Origin: Periconia sp. R9002
Lineage: Eukaryota; Ascomycota; Dothideomycetes; Pleosporales; Periconiaceae
Reading direction: 5' to 3'
Length of the DNA: 64,000 nucleotides
Assembly: GCA_023627715.1 (NCBI GenBank)
Contig: JAMAHW010000008.1
Coordinates: 124,001 to 188,000 of the forward strand
The translations under genes were made by a program, and so were the position numbers. Positions 24,222 to 35,516 of this stretch are shown here, piece by piece. Numbering within the stretch: position 1 is the stretch's first letter; every line of letters starts with the position of its first letter. The notes under the pieces are model-generated. The model saw nothing but the letters and a program-made list of their open reading frames with translations, was not told where the DNA came from and made no database searches.

Positions 24222-25195
24222 TGTAGATCACAGCTTCGCGCGCAGTCGGTGAAGCGTGTCGGGCAGATGACGGTCGTGATGGTTGTAATGAGCGCGGATG
24301 TTGGAGTTCTGTTTGTTTTGGTTGAGGGCGAGGCGTTACCGGATGCGGGTGCTCAATCACGTGATGTAGCCTATCCAGATGTCACCTGCAGCCGCGCGGA
24401 CACAAGCGTGAAGAGGGTTTTCAAGGTCGATCGTAGTTACTATGAGTAGACTCCCGTGCGTAGCTCGTCCATGTCATGATCATACCTAACTACATACATC
24501 AATTGATATGTACATAACTGGCCAACATTTCCACGTGTATAGCACTTGAGGCTTGTTTAGAGACGGAGCGCATTCGAGTGACGAGGAAACTTTATTCTGC
24601 TAGATGAAACTGCACCTCTAAAGAAAGCTGCGAGTGCTTTGGACATGGTTCCAAACGTGCGTGGTGGATTGCATTGGTGGTACAAACAAGTTGCATTTCC
24701 TTGGTATCCATTGTTTGAAGTGTACATGTCGCCAGTTTCACAACCGTGGCGCAGGACTGCCTGCGGGTTGGGAGCTGCCACAGATCCATTCACTGCTCAT
24801 ACATGCACCCCCTCCCCACCCACCAAGTAACATCATTGTTGTCGTAGACTCTTCTTTTATAAGAGGTAAGAGGAAGGATACATGTACGGACCTCGACATC
24901 GATTTCCCATATCCGCTCTCGTACTTTCTTCGCATTCAGCTTGCACTGCCGCGGACACCGACCCTGACCCCAAATACCCCCTAGCGCGTGCATCCTTGCA
25001 TTCGAGCCTCCTAAAACCACCAGCTCATTGCTGACTTCCAACTGTCCATCAACTTTGCAACTCACTTACTTACTCATACCTTCGCAAACTCGCGCGCCGT
25101 CTTCACTCATTGCCACTTGTCTCATCCTCTGGTAGGACTCAGGACAATCACTACACGATCCCGCCACCAAGCACGTTTCCGCCTACGCCGACACT
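24222..25195. other. divergent intergenic region
   Basis: About 1 kb between the TRF/Taz1-like and GDT1 starts. No TTAGGG array is seen here. Pyrimidine-rich leader before GDT1. Confidence 0.5.
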
Positions 25196-26874
25196 ATGAG
25201 GCTGCGACAGCCAAAAACCACCGCTCTCCTATTTCTCCTCCCTGCCCTCCACGCTTTTGCAAAAGCAGTGCCAAGCCCCAATAAGAGCCCGGCAGCATCC
25301 AAGATACTAGCCGCCTCTCCGTCTCCGACTCCGTCTCCCTCCCCGTTGGCCACCCCGGCCCCAGGTGCCAAAGGAACGAAAGATGCGCCAGTCGATGGCT
25401 TCGATGGGAAACCCCACCAGGGTCCCTATGTCGATGACAAGGTCGTGGCATCTAAAAAGGGCCCAGGTGGCATTGAAGAATTGCGGCCAGACACCCACAA
25501 AAAAGCCAAACCGGAGCCTACCAAGGAGGAATTGAAGGCCTTGGCAGACAAGGACGACAGTGTCATGAACGACCCCAACAGGAAATCACCAAAGGGCAAT
25601 ACAGGCACCGAAGGCGGCATGTCTGCCAAAGATAAGGAACGATTGAAACACGAGAAAACAGGTACCAAAGTAGAGAAGATACCGGAACCTCCCAAAGAAG
25701 CACCACCCCTCCCACACGGCGAGCAGCAGCATCTCAAAGAAAAAGAGAGCGCCAACTCCAAAGGTGACAAGACTGCTGAGACTTCCCGTGTGCTTGGTGC
25801 ACAGGGCCTCGAGGTAGCTTATTCCAATACTTGCTCTACTAGCAAACTGTGCTGACTTGGAACCTAGAAACCGACCGACCTTCCCCAATCTCCCCACGAC
25901 ATACCGCTTCCCGTTCCGCCTTCGTCGGCGAATAAAGGGGACCCCTTAGATACAACTCCAAAGAAGCCCATCACCGAGCTCCCCAGTGGTGACGCTGAAG
26001 CTGGTGGTGTCATCCAACCGTTCCACTCTTTCGTACTTTCCCTTACCATGATAATCTTTTCCGAAATTGGAGACAAAACATTCCTTGTCGCCGCACTAAT
26101 GGCTATGCGCCACCCTCGTCTCCTTGTGTTTTCAGCGGCTTTCTCGGCTCTCATTGTTATGACCGTTCTCTCCGCTGTCCTAGGTCATGCTCTCCCCACA
26201 CTCATTCCAGAACGCTTCACACATCTGGCTGCCGCCGGTCTCTTCCTGGTATTTGGCGTCAAGCTTCTACGAGAGGGCCTTGCCATGAGCCCTGATGAGG
26301 GCGTTGGTGAGGAGATGCGGGAGGTTGAACAGGAACTGGAGGAGAAGGAATCTCTTGCGCGAAACAAAGGTCACCGAAAGTCGTCCATCTCACCTTACGC
26401 ACTTGAGTCTGGACGTGCAGCTCGGCGATCGCGTTCCAATTCACGGCTCCCGGCTCCGGCCCGTAGCCCCTCCTCCTCCCCCGATCGTGCTCCCTCTCCC
26501 CGCGTCTCGGGTGCTCTTGGTGGCCTCAACAACCTTTTTTCTTTGCTGCTCAGCCCTGCGTGGGTACAAACTTTTGTCATGACTTTCCTTGGAGAATGGG
26601 GAGATCGCAGCCAGATTGCTACCGTTGCTATGGCCGCCGGTTCTGATTATTGGTGGGTGACAGGTGGTGCAGTCTTTGGCCATGGTCTCTGCACGGCGGG
26701 TGCTGTGATCGGCGGACGTGCCATCGCCGGAAAAGTCAGCATGCGCGTTGGTAAGTCCAAGTTCTCTTCCCATGAGTTTCCTATCGCTGACAACTCCCAG
26801 TTACTCTTGGTGGTGCGATTGCGTTTCTTTGCTTCGGCGTCATCTACTTGTTTGAAGCCATGTACCACGAGTAA
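25196..26874 (+). CDS. GDT1: Gdt1-family Golgi/ER Mn2+/Ca2+ transporter (UPF0016)
   Basis: Exons 25196-25813, 25868-26750 and 26801-26874 encode 524 residues. The UPF0016 family exchanges Ca2+/Mn2+ for H+ in the Golgi, supporting glycosylation and Ca2+ tolerance (yeast Gdt1, human TMEM165). Both signature repeats are present: FSEIGDKT (E272, D275) and LGEWGDRSQ (E449, D452), each starting a three-helix bundle. A charged, Ser/Pro-rich cytosolic loop (about 330-415) lies between them. A signal peptide (1-22) leads into a very long Pro/Lys/Ser-rich N-terminal region (about 23-260), much longer than in yeast Gdt1. The last exon supplies the final helix ending FEAMYHE. Intron phases are 0 and 1 and restore continuous helices. 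Confidence 0.92.
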
Positions 26875-28125
26875 GAGGGGAAAAAACATTGGCGAGCCGA
26901 GACGCATGGCAAAGCGCATTTCAATACACTGCCCACACCTACTGCTACAATATTGTAATTCACCACTTGGTTTTACTGCTCGATCTTAACACTTTTTTTT
27001 GTAAATTAGTTTTGTGACAAGGGACACACTTGCGTGTTTTCAATGGGACGGGTAAAAGGGTACGAATGTTTAGGAGTTTGGAACGGTTGCATATGACACG
27101 AAGCGCGTGCCTGGTTAAAGGGAGAAGGGTCTTTGTTGATTGCGACGAAGGAAAAAGTTCGACCAAAAGCAACAGATATCTAGCAAATACTGAAACCTAC
27201 ATGTTTCTCTTCTTGTCTATCAAACTGCGTCAGTCTCTCTCAGCTGAAAGGATAGCTGTACAGCTTGGATTGCGTTCGTATATTGTTCTTGAAACGTGCT
27301 CACCCTTCAGAGTGATGTTTTCTTTTGCACACACTTCATGCAGGGCTACATGTTGTATCCCTAACTCGGTTAAAACCCCATTGCGATGAACTCGATTCAC
27401 CGCACGCATGCACGCGAACGAAAGAGCCGACGCACGCTAGGCGTTGGCTCGTCCCCGCTTGCGGGCCGTAGGGAAGCTAATGGACATTGAATCGTAACTC
27501 CAACCCGTTTTCGTTGAGACGCTGGTTCTTAGGGAATAATGCTTCATGATGTTGCTGCTGAAGAATCGGTAAAGAAATGGATGCAACTTGGGATCTTTAC
27601 AGGATATGTTTCATGTTTTTAATCATGTTTCAGAAATTCACGAGGATGATGTATCGTGTCTCCTTGAAGACTAAGTCAAGCAGTCCAGTGTCCTGGACAA
27701 ATCTTCTACATACATACAATCTTCCAAATGTGATCTGTCATCTAAAACACCATTGCTCTGGTTCGGCTTTCGAGGCATGGTGCTGTGGATCTAGACACTT
27801 CCAGATTGGCAAAGACAATTACGTCGTTTCTTTCCCTATTGGGGAATTGATATGGTTGCATGTGCTGGTGAGAGAATACGTGCAACCCACGTACCGTCCG
27901 TCAAGGAAATCCATGGACATATTCGGAGTGGAATGTGCATGTAGATATAATAATAACGAATAAAGCTTTTTTTTACTCGCTTTTGATTAACTCTGTCGCC
28001 AGAGCCTTTTTCAGCGGGATGCTCTTTTTCCATATTCAAAGCAAAGCCATTGGTGGTTTATGTACTTCTTATGCTTTGTCCCCTGTGGGCGGCATTATTG
28101 CTCGTCCTTGTGTAAGTCAAGCTTT
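26875..28125. other. intergenic region
   Basis: About 1.2 kb, mostly AT-rich. A frame at 27577-27963 (128 codons) has no recognisable domain and poor codon character, so I do not call it. The upstream part of the peroxidase remnant may begin near 28045. Confidence 0.4.
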
Positions 28126-28618
28126 TGAGAATCTTGAGAATCGTGAGAGTCGCGAAAATCGTGAGAATCTTGCAGCAGAGAACGTCCTTGTCAAACTCAT
28201 TAGTGACATCATCATGGTGGCCAAACAGATGTTGGAATATCCATAGGAAGGGTCCTTCGTAAGAGAGAGCCTGCTCAGCATTTGCGACGCAGATAACCAG
28301 GCCTATTCATGCTTCAAATGGTTTGACCCTTGGACCCTAGAACGCGGTGGATAAAAACGACAATGCGACTGTTGCTGTGCGAGCTAGGTTTCACAATGAC
28401 TTCGACTTTGGAGTTGCAGAAGGAAGCTTCGCTTTGTCACCTGTCGATATTGACAGGATCGACAACAATGGCCTAGCAGACATTGATCATCAATAACATT
28501 GAAGCTAAAAGACTTGAGCAAGAGGTTCAATGTGGGCATGGTAGATCTGATTCAGTTCGAGGCAACGCACGCTGGAATTGAGTCGTTCACGTCTCTGGTT
28601 GAACTAGTTCATCTGTAG
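28126..28618 (+). pseudogene. decayed heme-peroxidase-like gene fragment (class II ligninase-type)
   Basis: Three protein-like blocks follow one another on the + strand in different frames. Block A (28180-28340) contains LISDIIMVAKQMLEYP, an in-frame TAG at 28244, then SICDADNQAYSCFKWFD, which resembles the Cys-rich CxADxCCxWK segment of ascomycete ligninase-type peroxidases. Block B (28341-28493, shifted +1) contains AVRARFHNDFDFG and EGSFALSPVDIDRIDNNGLA, resembling the distal R-x3-FH helix and the calcium-loop/ENNGLQDI region. Block C (back to the frame of A, to the TAG at 28616) contains LSKRFNVGMVDLIQFEATHA, resembling the following helix that carries VxDLIQFAAAHA. The proximal-His half is absent. 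The order matches the family. An in-frame stop plus two frame changes indicate a pseudogene. Family assignment is by remembered motifs. Confidence 0.5.
28127..28171 (+). repeat. 9-base tandem repeat, five units
   Basis: Five 9-base units of the form GARARTCKY (first and last GAGAATCTT) run without gaps. In the frame of the peroxidase remnant they read as Glu-Asn/Ser-Leu/Arg triplets. Minisatellite-like expansion. Confidence 0.75.
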
Positions 28619-29046
28619 ATACATATGTAGTGTGATGTGGTTAATTGCGGAGACGAATGTTCATCGAAGAGTACCGGAAAGGTCATCAACGAAGCCGCGC
28701 ACAACGATTGGTCGATGGCGCACCAGCCATATCCCCGCGGAAGTGCCGTTGGCAGCCACACTTGACTTTGCGACAGGGCTATTCAAGACAATTACACACT
28801 ACAATACCAACAATAGGTAGTCGCCATCCTTGTTTTCTGTCTCCGCCCTCAGCTTCCTTCTCGCACCGCAAACTACACACCTTTCCATCGCGCATACACT
28901 TCACACCAACAGCTTGTCCGATTCTCAACTCAGCGCTCCTGCGACGCCCTTGTTTTTGGCGTCATAGCTAAACCTGCATATTTGTATCCAGACTGGCACT
29001 CGCTCTTCTGCCTCAGAAACATCGCCTGTTCACAAAACCATCCATC
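28619..29046. other. intergenic region, 5' side of cyclin gene
   Basis: No coding frame; pyrimidine-rich leader from about 28830 to the cyclin start. Confidence 0.5.
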
Positions 29047-30069
29047 ATGGTAACTGCTATAGCTACCAACGGTCCGCCACCGCGTGAGCGTCCTCGACAA
29101 CCCCCGCCTGCTGTAGCTAAGGCCGAGCAGCAATGGCTATTCACCGAGGAAGAGTTGAATCAAACGCCTTCGATCCTCGACGGAATGACCCCTGAGGAGG
29201 AGCGGACACTACGTAAGAAGGGAGTCAACTTCATCCTCCAGGTTGGCATGATGCTCAAGCTGCCCCAAACTACACTTTCCGTGGCGGCCATCTTTTTCAA
29301 CCGGTACCTCATGCGCAACAGTTTGAAAAGCAGACCCGGTTACAAACCTCTACATCATTATGTAAGTGCTATATTCTCCAGCCACAACCACCCTACATCG
29401 CTAAGCCTGCAACAGCAAGTCGCAGCGACTGCGCTCTTTCTCGCCACCAAAGTGGAAGAAAGTTGTCGTAAAATGAAAGAGTTGGTCGTCGCATGCGTCC
29501 GAGTCGCGCTTAAGGACCCGAACAAGCTCGTAGACGAACAGACCAAGGACTTTTGGAAGTGGAGGGATACGATCCTGTACTCTGAAGATGTACTGCTCGA
29601 GAGCCTCTGCTTCGATCTTAGTGTCGAACCACCCTACAAGACCATGTATGACATGCTCCGGTACTATGGTGTGGAGCACAATAAACGCCTTCGAAACTCC
29701 GCATGGGCATTTTTATCCGACTCGTCCAGTACCCAGCTCTGTCTCCTCTTCGACTCCAGGACCCTCGCTGCCGCTTCATTGTACGCTGCCGCCCGCCTGG
29801 TCGACGTCGAATTCCCAGAAGAAGATGGAAAACCGTGGTGGGAGATTCAATACGTCAAACTCCGCGATATTCGTCGTGCGTGTAACCACATGGCCGATTT
29901 ATACGAAGCGACACCTGCCAAGGACGGCGAGCAAAATATGTATGTTGGGTTGCGATCACCAGAAGACGCAATGGACTTTGACACACCGACCCCGAGCGCC
30001 CAACCTGGGCCTTCTAACGAGACAGGGATGGAGGAAGTTGTCAGCGAAGAGGGTGAGCTGGACGGGTAG
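29047..30069 (+). CDS. transcriptional cyclin (cyclin K / Ctk2 / Pch1 type)
   Basis: Exons 29047-29361 and 29416-30069 encode 322 residues. It is the regulatory partner of a CDK9/CDK12-type kinase phosphorylating the RNA polymerase II C-terminal domain in the nucleus. Cyclin box 1 spans about 35-170: LSVAAIFFNRYLMR, then after the junction VAATALFLATKVEESCRKMKE with the conserved Lys/Glu. Box 2 starts with NSAWAFLSDS and includes ARLVDVEFPEEDGKPWWE and LRDIRRACNHMADLYE. The 54-base intron is a multiple of three with no stop, so the frame also reads through it. It is removed because it splits the conserved HHYQVAATALFLA and has GTAAGT/CAACAG ends. The C-terminal ~50 residues are acidic and disordered. 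Closest named relatives are cyclin K/T of fungi. Confidence 0.9.
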   Translation: MVTAIATNGPPPRERPRQPPPAVAKAEQQWLFTEEELNQTPSILDGMTPEEERTLRKKGVNFILQVGMMLKLPQTTLSVAAIFFNRYLMRNSLKSRPGYKPLHHYVSAIFSSHNHPTSLSLQQQVAATALFLATKVEESCRKMKELVVACVRVALKDPNKLVDEQTKDFWKWRDTILYSEDVLLESLCFDLSVEPPYKTMYDMLRYYGVEHNKRLRNSAWAFLSDSSSTQLCLLFDSRTLAAASLYAAARLVDVEFPEEDGKPWWEIQYVKLRDIRRACNHMADLYEATPAKDGEQNMYVGLRSPEDAMDFDTPTPSAQPGPSNETGMEEVVSEEGELDG

Positions 30070-30845
30070 TAATCTCTACCGTTCTACTATTATGTCGTGA
30101 ATCACGAATTTCGGTTCGCATGCTACGAATCCTGTTGCTTTGAGAGGCACTTCCTATCCTTTCCAAGCCATGTTCACACCGGTGGTTACTGAGAATATCC
30201 CCTTTCGGGATTTTAGCCATTTCGGCCTCCCCTTCTTACCCGTACCATCCATGCATTTTCAATTTGGATACAAACATTCTCCGGCGCAACCTGTGGCGTT
30301 TTACTCTTATTTTCTGGGATTACACATGGACCAATCGAGATGATACCCCAGGGAATGGTCAGGGCCACACAGCAGTATTTTCATCATTTCCTTTCGTTTT
30401 ACACGACCCTATCTCACCTATATATCCATTGCGCTGCCCTTTTGTTATATCACGATTAGCAGGATTGTTTACATGCTCTTTCGGGTGGGTAGAAGAATTG
30501 AAATTCAAGGATTAACACTTGCGACGCTCTGTGGAACAAACGATACGTGAATCGTGTGTCCTTTAATGTGAAACCTTCACTTATATAGCACAAAACTGTT
30601 CCGCTGATTTCTTACGGGCGGTCGCCTTTTCGATCATCAGCGTTTTCCCCCGCTTCGATTATTTATCAACGATAAATTCCAACTTGGATAGATGTATGAT
30701 CATAAAGGGACAGTTCAATAACATCAGATGGTCCAAGCTCTCGGAGCTTTGACATCGACGTCACGGCACCTCCGCGCATGTGAAAACCCCATACACCACA
30801 AAACGTCGTCATCCTCAGCTCGAATGCGATGTAACTGTACCAGAA
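30070..30845. other. intergenic region
   Basis: About 0.8 kb, 3' UTR of the cyclin gene and 5' region of seipin; no coding frame. Confidence 0.5.
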
Positions 30846-32330
30846 ATGGAGGACACAGAAGATGATTACGATAGGCATTCTGTATTTCACAGCCTCAAAG
30901 TATGCACCCTCGAACTCAAGACCCCCGCGTCCCTGCGCGAACTGGCATTCAAGAAAACATACTGATTGCGTCTCGAGAATGCGATTCTAGCACCATTCCG
31001 CATAGCGACTTCACCCACGCTCCTCCGAACGTACCTCAAGACTGCTCTCTTCCTCATCGCATGCAGCATCCTTTTCGCCGTGGCGGTTGTCGCTTACACG
31101 TCCTTCTACTACGCATACATACCGGTCCGCGGCGTCTCTGCCCCCGTATATCTGCAATATGATCATGCAGCGCAAACGCAAACCCCCCGTCTTGAGGGAA
31201 TTGGACTTCGCGAGGAGTGCCGAAGATTGCAGCCAAGGCATCCGTACGGGATCGCGAACGTGCAGGGTTTGGTAAGCAGGCAGAGATACGATGTTGTGGT
31301 CGATATGCATGTGCCACGGAGTGAGAGGAATCTCGCAGCTGGAAACTGGATGTTGATTCTTGAACTGCGGAGCCCGGAAACTGGCGGTGGAGGTATGAAA
31401 AAGATGTTGGGATGGGATGAGGAGTGGGAGGTGGACGACTATTCGCAGGGAGGAATATCAGGGACAGCCACAGACAAGGTGGAGCAGCAGGCAACCGACG
31501 AGCTCGGAAGCAAGAGAAAAACGGGGAAACCCATAGTACTGGCCAGAAGTCGACGTCCAGCTATTCTCACGTACAGGAGCTGGATTACGGAGCTCGCGTT
31601 CCGCGTTCTTCGACTACCACTGTACGTTCTCGGGTTTGGGCACGAGGCCGAGCAGGTCACGATCAAGATGATGGAAGGTGTCATTTTCGAAAAGGGCTGG
31701 CGCAACGTTCCGTCCTCATTGCGCCTCGAGGTCCGCTCGAGCCCTCCGCTCGAAGTATACAGCATCGCGGTGCGCGTCGTGGCTCGCTTGGAAGGGATCC
31801 GCTGGATCATGTATACGTACCGCCTCACCAGCGCCGTCTTCTTCATCTCCATTTTCTGGGGCGTCGAGATTGGCGTTGTGCTCCTCACATGGGCAGTCTT
31901 CTCTCTCTTGTTCTCTAGCCTCGATGAAGATAACAACCCCAACAAAGTGTCCTCGCCTAACGAAAAGGGACGAATCAAGCAAGAAGACGACGAATTCGCA
32001 GGCGCCATAACCCCCAAAACTGAACCCGCAGAGGAATCAGCACCGTCAACGCCTCTTTCTGATACTTCACGCACATTCCCCACGCTGTCGGGACACCAAC
32101 CGCTACATTACTCGTCGTCTGAAGCGAAGCACGAGCAGGGCGGCATCGAGGACGACGTCAAGATTAAGGAGGAGGAAGAGGCGGACGATGAGGAGGAGGA
32201 TGATTTCTTGCTGGAAGAGCCACTGAGGAGGAGCGTGGATTTGGACTCGGGCATCGGCACTGGTTTGGAGAGTTCGGTGGAGAGGGACAAGGGGTTGGGG
32301 AGGCGGAGGAGTGGGCGGAGGGGGAGGTGA
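30846..32330 (+). CDS. SEI1: seipin, ER lipid-droplet assembly protein
   Basis: Exons 30846-30899 and 30978-32330 encode 468 residues. Seipin forms rings in the ER at lipid-droplet contact sites and governs droplet budding and phospholipid balance. The first transmembrane helix is in TYLKTALFLIACS...YYAYI (about 36-66). A luminal beta-sandwich follows, with YDVVVDMHVPRSERNLAAGNW and RLPLYVLGFGHEAEQVTIKM. The second helix is in SAVFFISIFWGVEIGVVLL (about 302-330). A long acidic, Ser-rich cytosolic tail (330-468) ends in an Arg-rich stretch. The large exon has no in-frame ATG before the first helix, so a short first exon is needed. ATG 30846, donor GTATGC and acceptor CTCGAG give phase 0. The first exon is less certain than the rest. 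Confidence 0.85.
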
Positions 32331-32713
32331 AATGACGTGATTTAACTTGTCAGGGGCATGGTATGCGGGTTCGCTTTTTTCTTCTAGGTTCCGTCATGAT
32401 ACCAATTTTTCTTATGTGAATTGTGGCTTGGTGGGGTGAGCGTGCGTATTGGTTGTTGGTTGTGTGGTGTTTACAAAGTATGCTAATGTTAACGACACTT
32501 TATCCTTTTTCTCTTGCTCTTGCTTTTCGCTTCCACACTCTTCTTTTGTTGCCTTTATTAATAGGAAATGCTTGTAATTCTGAAATGAAGAAATTTCATC
32601 TATTATAATACTTAAGAAACTCTACCGAAATACGAATACCCAGAATATCATGTGAGTATATATACCACCAACCTCCACATTAACCCCCTTCTCCAAACCC
32701 AGCACGATCCAAC
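32331..32713. other. intergenic, convergent 3' ends
   Basis: AT-rich 3' flanks of seipin and the hydrolase gene; nothing else seen. Confidence 0.5.
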
Positions 32714-34195
32714 CTACAACATGGGCCGAGCCTCAGCCGCGGCATCGCCATGCCTCTTGATAATCCCCTCCATGCCCTTCCTGCACATATCCTCGACCTC
32801 CTCATCCGTCAAGGCCGTAACATCCTTCACAGCAACCGTCTCCTGCTTCAGCGTCTTGGCCTTGTAAAACACACCATTACTGCCACCAACACCCTCGCCA
32901 GCAACAACGCCCTTGCAAAACGCAGCAAACTCCTCCTGATGCTTATCCGCGACGGGCGTCCCATCGAGCATGACGGCAAAAACATGCGGCATAGCCTCGA
33001 ACTCGCGCCACACGACCTTGACGCCCTGGGCATCGAGACGGCGCGCGAGCACGGCGTCCTCGTCGCGCAACATCTCCTGGCCGAGCGAGAAGAAGATGGG
33101 GGGTGAGTTGCGCCAGTCGCGCGCCATGAGCGGCGACACGAGCGGGTGCAGCAGCATGGGGCCTTCGCAGTAGAGGTCTGCGCGCGGCGGGTTCGTGGGC
33201 CATGCCGGGCACGGCGGGAAGCGCGCCGTGTGCGTGTGCGAGGGGGCTGGGAGGTAGTCGTATTTGGCGAGGGATTCGATGGAGGGGAGCGAGCGGGTGA
33301 CGTCGAGCCAGGGGGAGATGAGGGCGAGGCCGCCGGGGAGCGGGATGGAGACGGATTTGCCGTACCAGGTGACGGTTGGTGGTGAGGAAGAAGAGGAGGA
33401 ACGCTGGATTTGAAGGAGGAGTTGCAGGAGCGCGGTGCAGAGCATGCCGCCCGCCGAGTCGCCGCCGAAGACGATCTGGTCTGCGGGGATGGGATCGTGC
33501 TGCGAGCCCGGGGGAGGGTACAAGAGGCACAGGTACGAGGTGAAGGCGTCGAGGAGAGCCGCGGGGAACGGGTTCTGCGGCGCGAGGCGGTATCGCACCG
33601 AGAAGACGCGGCCGCCGGTTTCCTTTGCGATGCGCGACGTGAGGTTACGGTATTGCACCGGGTCGAGGAGGTACATGGCGCCGCCGTGGAAGTACAGCGT
33701 CGTCACCTTGGTCGTGGTTTCCCCCACGAGCTTGTTGTACTTGTCTTGCTCGGTGAGGTTGGGCGGTTCTGGGTCGGAGTCCTTTGCGCTGGCGCGGTAG
33801 CCCGTCCATTCTGCCTCGAGCGGTCGTGACGGAGGTTTGTCGTAGCTGTTTCTCTGCTCGTCCGTGGTGCACATGGCGTCTACGGCTTCCAAAACAAGCC
33901 GTCTTACATCTTGCACGTCTTCGTCTTTGGTGTCGACGGGAGACGAGAACTTGGAGATCCACACTTTGCCTTTGATTCCTGGGTCCTTGCACGTCATGTG
34001 TTGGGCTTTGGAGATGGAGGTTGGCTTTGTGTCGGGCCCGAGCATGGAGCGTAGCACTTTGATGATCAGTTCAGTGCGGAGATCCCATTTGGAAGACGTT
34101 TCCGAGAGGTTGAGGGTGTGTGCCAATGCGGTCTTGAGGATATAAGGGGCTTTCGGCAAGAGCACCTTTAGCATCGCTGAGGGTGAGGATTCCAT
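32714..34195 (-). CDS. alpha/beta hydrolase (HSL-type esterase/lipase family)
   Basis: One exon, 493 residues. Alpha/beta-hydrolase-3 (hormone-sensitive-lipase-like) family, which cleaves carboxyl esters with a Ser-Asp-His triad. The oxyanion-hole motif HGGAMY is at 170-175. The nucleophile S247 lies in GGDSAGGML. The acid is probably Asp in QEMLRDEDAV and the His is in MPHVFAVMLDG near 440. A ~165-residue N-terminal extension precedes the core and holds a KVWISKFSSP block seen in fungal members. No signal peptide is evident, though a moderately hydrophobic segment near residues 9-30 might bind membranes. The GC content is high, giving long open antisense frames that are not genes. Substrate unknown. 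Confidence 0.88.
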   Translation of the reverse strand: MESSPSAMLKVLLPKAPYILKTALAHTLNLSETSSKWDLRTELIIKVLRSMLGPDTKPTSISKAQHMTCKDPGIKGKVWISKFSSPVDTKDEDVQDVRRLVLEAVDAMCTTDEQRNSYDKPPSRPLEAEWTGYRASAKDSDPEPPNLTEQDKYNKLVGETTTKVTTLYFHGGAMYLLDPVQYRNLTSRIAKETGGRVFSVRYRLAPQNPFPAALLDAFTSYLCLLYPPPGSQHDPIPADQIVFGGDSAGGMLCTALLQLLLQIQRSSSSSSPPTVTWYGKSVSIPLPGGLALISPWLDVTRSLPSIESLAKYDYLPAPSHTHTARFPPCPAWPTNPPRADLYCEGPMLLHPLVSPLMARDWRNSPPIFFSLGQEMLRDEDAVLARRLDAQGVKVVWREFEAMPHVFAVMLDGTPVADKHQEEFAAFCKGVVAGEGVGGSNGVFYKAKTLKQETVAVKDVTALTDEEVEDMCRKGMEGIIKRHGDAAAEARPML

Positions 34196-35516
34196 GATTG
34201 CTTGGTTCTCTGTCCGTCTCTTTCAAAGATTCTTTCTGTTTGATGTGCTGAGTCTTGCCTTCTCTTGGTATGACTGAGAGTGATGCTGTAACACAATCTC
34301 GCGGGGAGCCTAATGTCAATTGCCAATCTAGTGTACGCCTTTCGTCTTGCCACTTCTCTTTTCCCGTCTAAGTCAAATATACACGGAACAAAATCGATCT
34401 AGATCCACAGGCTTAAGAACGGAGGGACGCTCAAAACAAAAGCGAATAACGACCTTTCGAAAACTAGCAGTGAAAAGAATAGGAAATGAAAGAGAGAATG
34501 AGAGGATAAATGCGGCGTGGGTGGACAGGGATGTGACGTGCATGACTTTTTAGATTCATGTACCAAACAAGAAAGAGCCTCGGCTGTGGATCGAGCATCT
34601 GGCGTGGGTCCAGGGGTACATTACTTTAAGATAGCGCTAGATGTGCCCTTTTTAATGAGCAATAGCATTTCCTATGGGCAGTATTCTCCAGAGATAAACT
34701 TTCCTAGTCATGTTCTCGCAATGCATCTTTTGCTCAATTTAGCCTCCCTCATGATAGCAGTAGTAGGAATGGAAGTCCAATGTTGTCATCCATCTCTACG
34801 CAGGTCACGTTCTGATCACACAGGTAAGCTGGATTTATATAAATTTTCATTGCAATACTGAATACTCAACAACCATTCCATATTCCTACACGGCTAGTGA
34901 AGATATACACCAAGCGGCCAGACGCCTCCCGATCGGGAAAAAAGCATTGGACATTACCAGTCCTCTGCTGAAGCCTGCAAGCAACAGAAGTCCTCCCGCC
35001 AGACCCCAGCCCTTACCCAAATCATGGAGTCATTGAAACCACATGATAACATTCCAAACCTGTCGGTCTCTATCAAAAGAGGACCCAGGCCATGATGAAG
35101 CGTAGCAAGAAAAAAACAAGCAGCAGATAACACATGAGAGAAACATAACGAAAAAGGAAAAAAAAGAAACAAATGAAAGTGCAGCTTATACTCGAGAAAG
35201 TTAAGAACAAAGGCCCTTCAACATGCACTGCTTCGGTTAGAAACAGCGATGATGCAGTCGACTCCATGATGACGCGTCACTGAGCGTAGTTCATGAACTT
35301 TTGGTAGATATGCAAGCGCATAATCATAATCAACCGTTTATGTTAAAACACCATTGCGAAGGAGTGAGAACCAAAGACCGTGGGTATCATGACGTCGTAT
35401 GCAGATCTCCACAGAAGATTCCAAGAATTTCCCCTCGAATCTCGATCCGCATGTAGAAGAGCTGTATACATAGCCCGAATTAACGTAGATGGGGTAGATT
35501 TAAAGCGAACTCTTTT
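34196..35516. other. intergenic region
   Basis: About 1.3 kb between a minus-strand start and a minus-strand 3' end. AT-rich, with an A-rich tract at 35100-35180. No supported gene. Confidence 0.5.

Noticed and set aside
27577..27963. 128-codon open frame after GDT1
   Set aside because: AT-rich, no homologous-looking block, no neighbouring splice structure; probably chance.
29362..29415. Eighteen-residue insertion in the cyclin box
   Set aside because: The segment has intron ends (GTAAGT...CAACAG) and splits a conserved cyclin helix; its in-frame openness is chance.
32943..33530. Long open frame antisense-type to the alpha/beta hydrolase
   Set aside because: It overlaps the hydrolase core in another frame, is Arg/Pro/Ala-rich as expected from GC-rich shadow frames, and has no domain.
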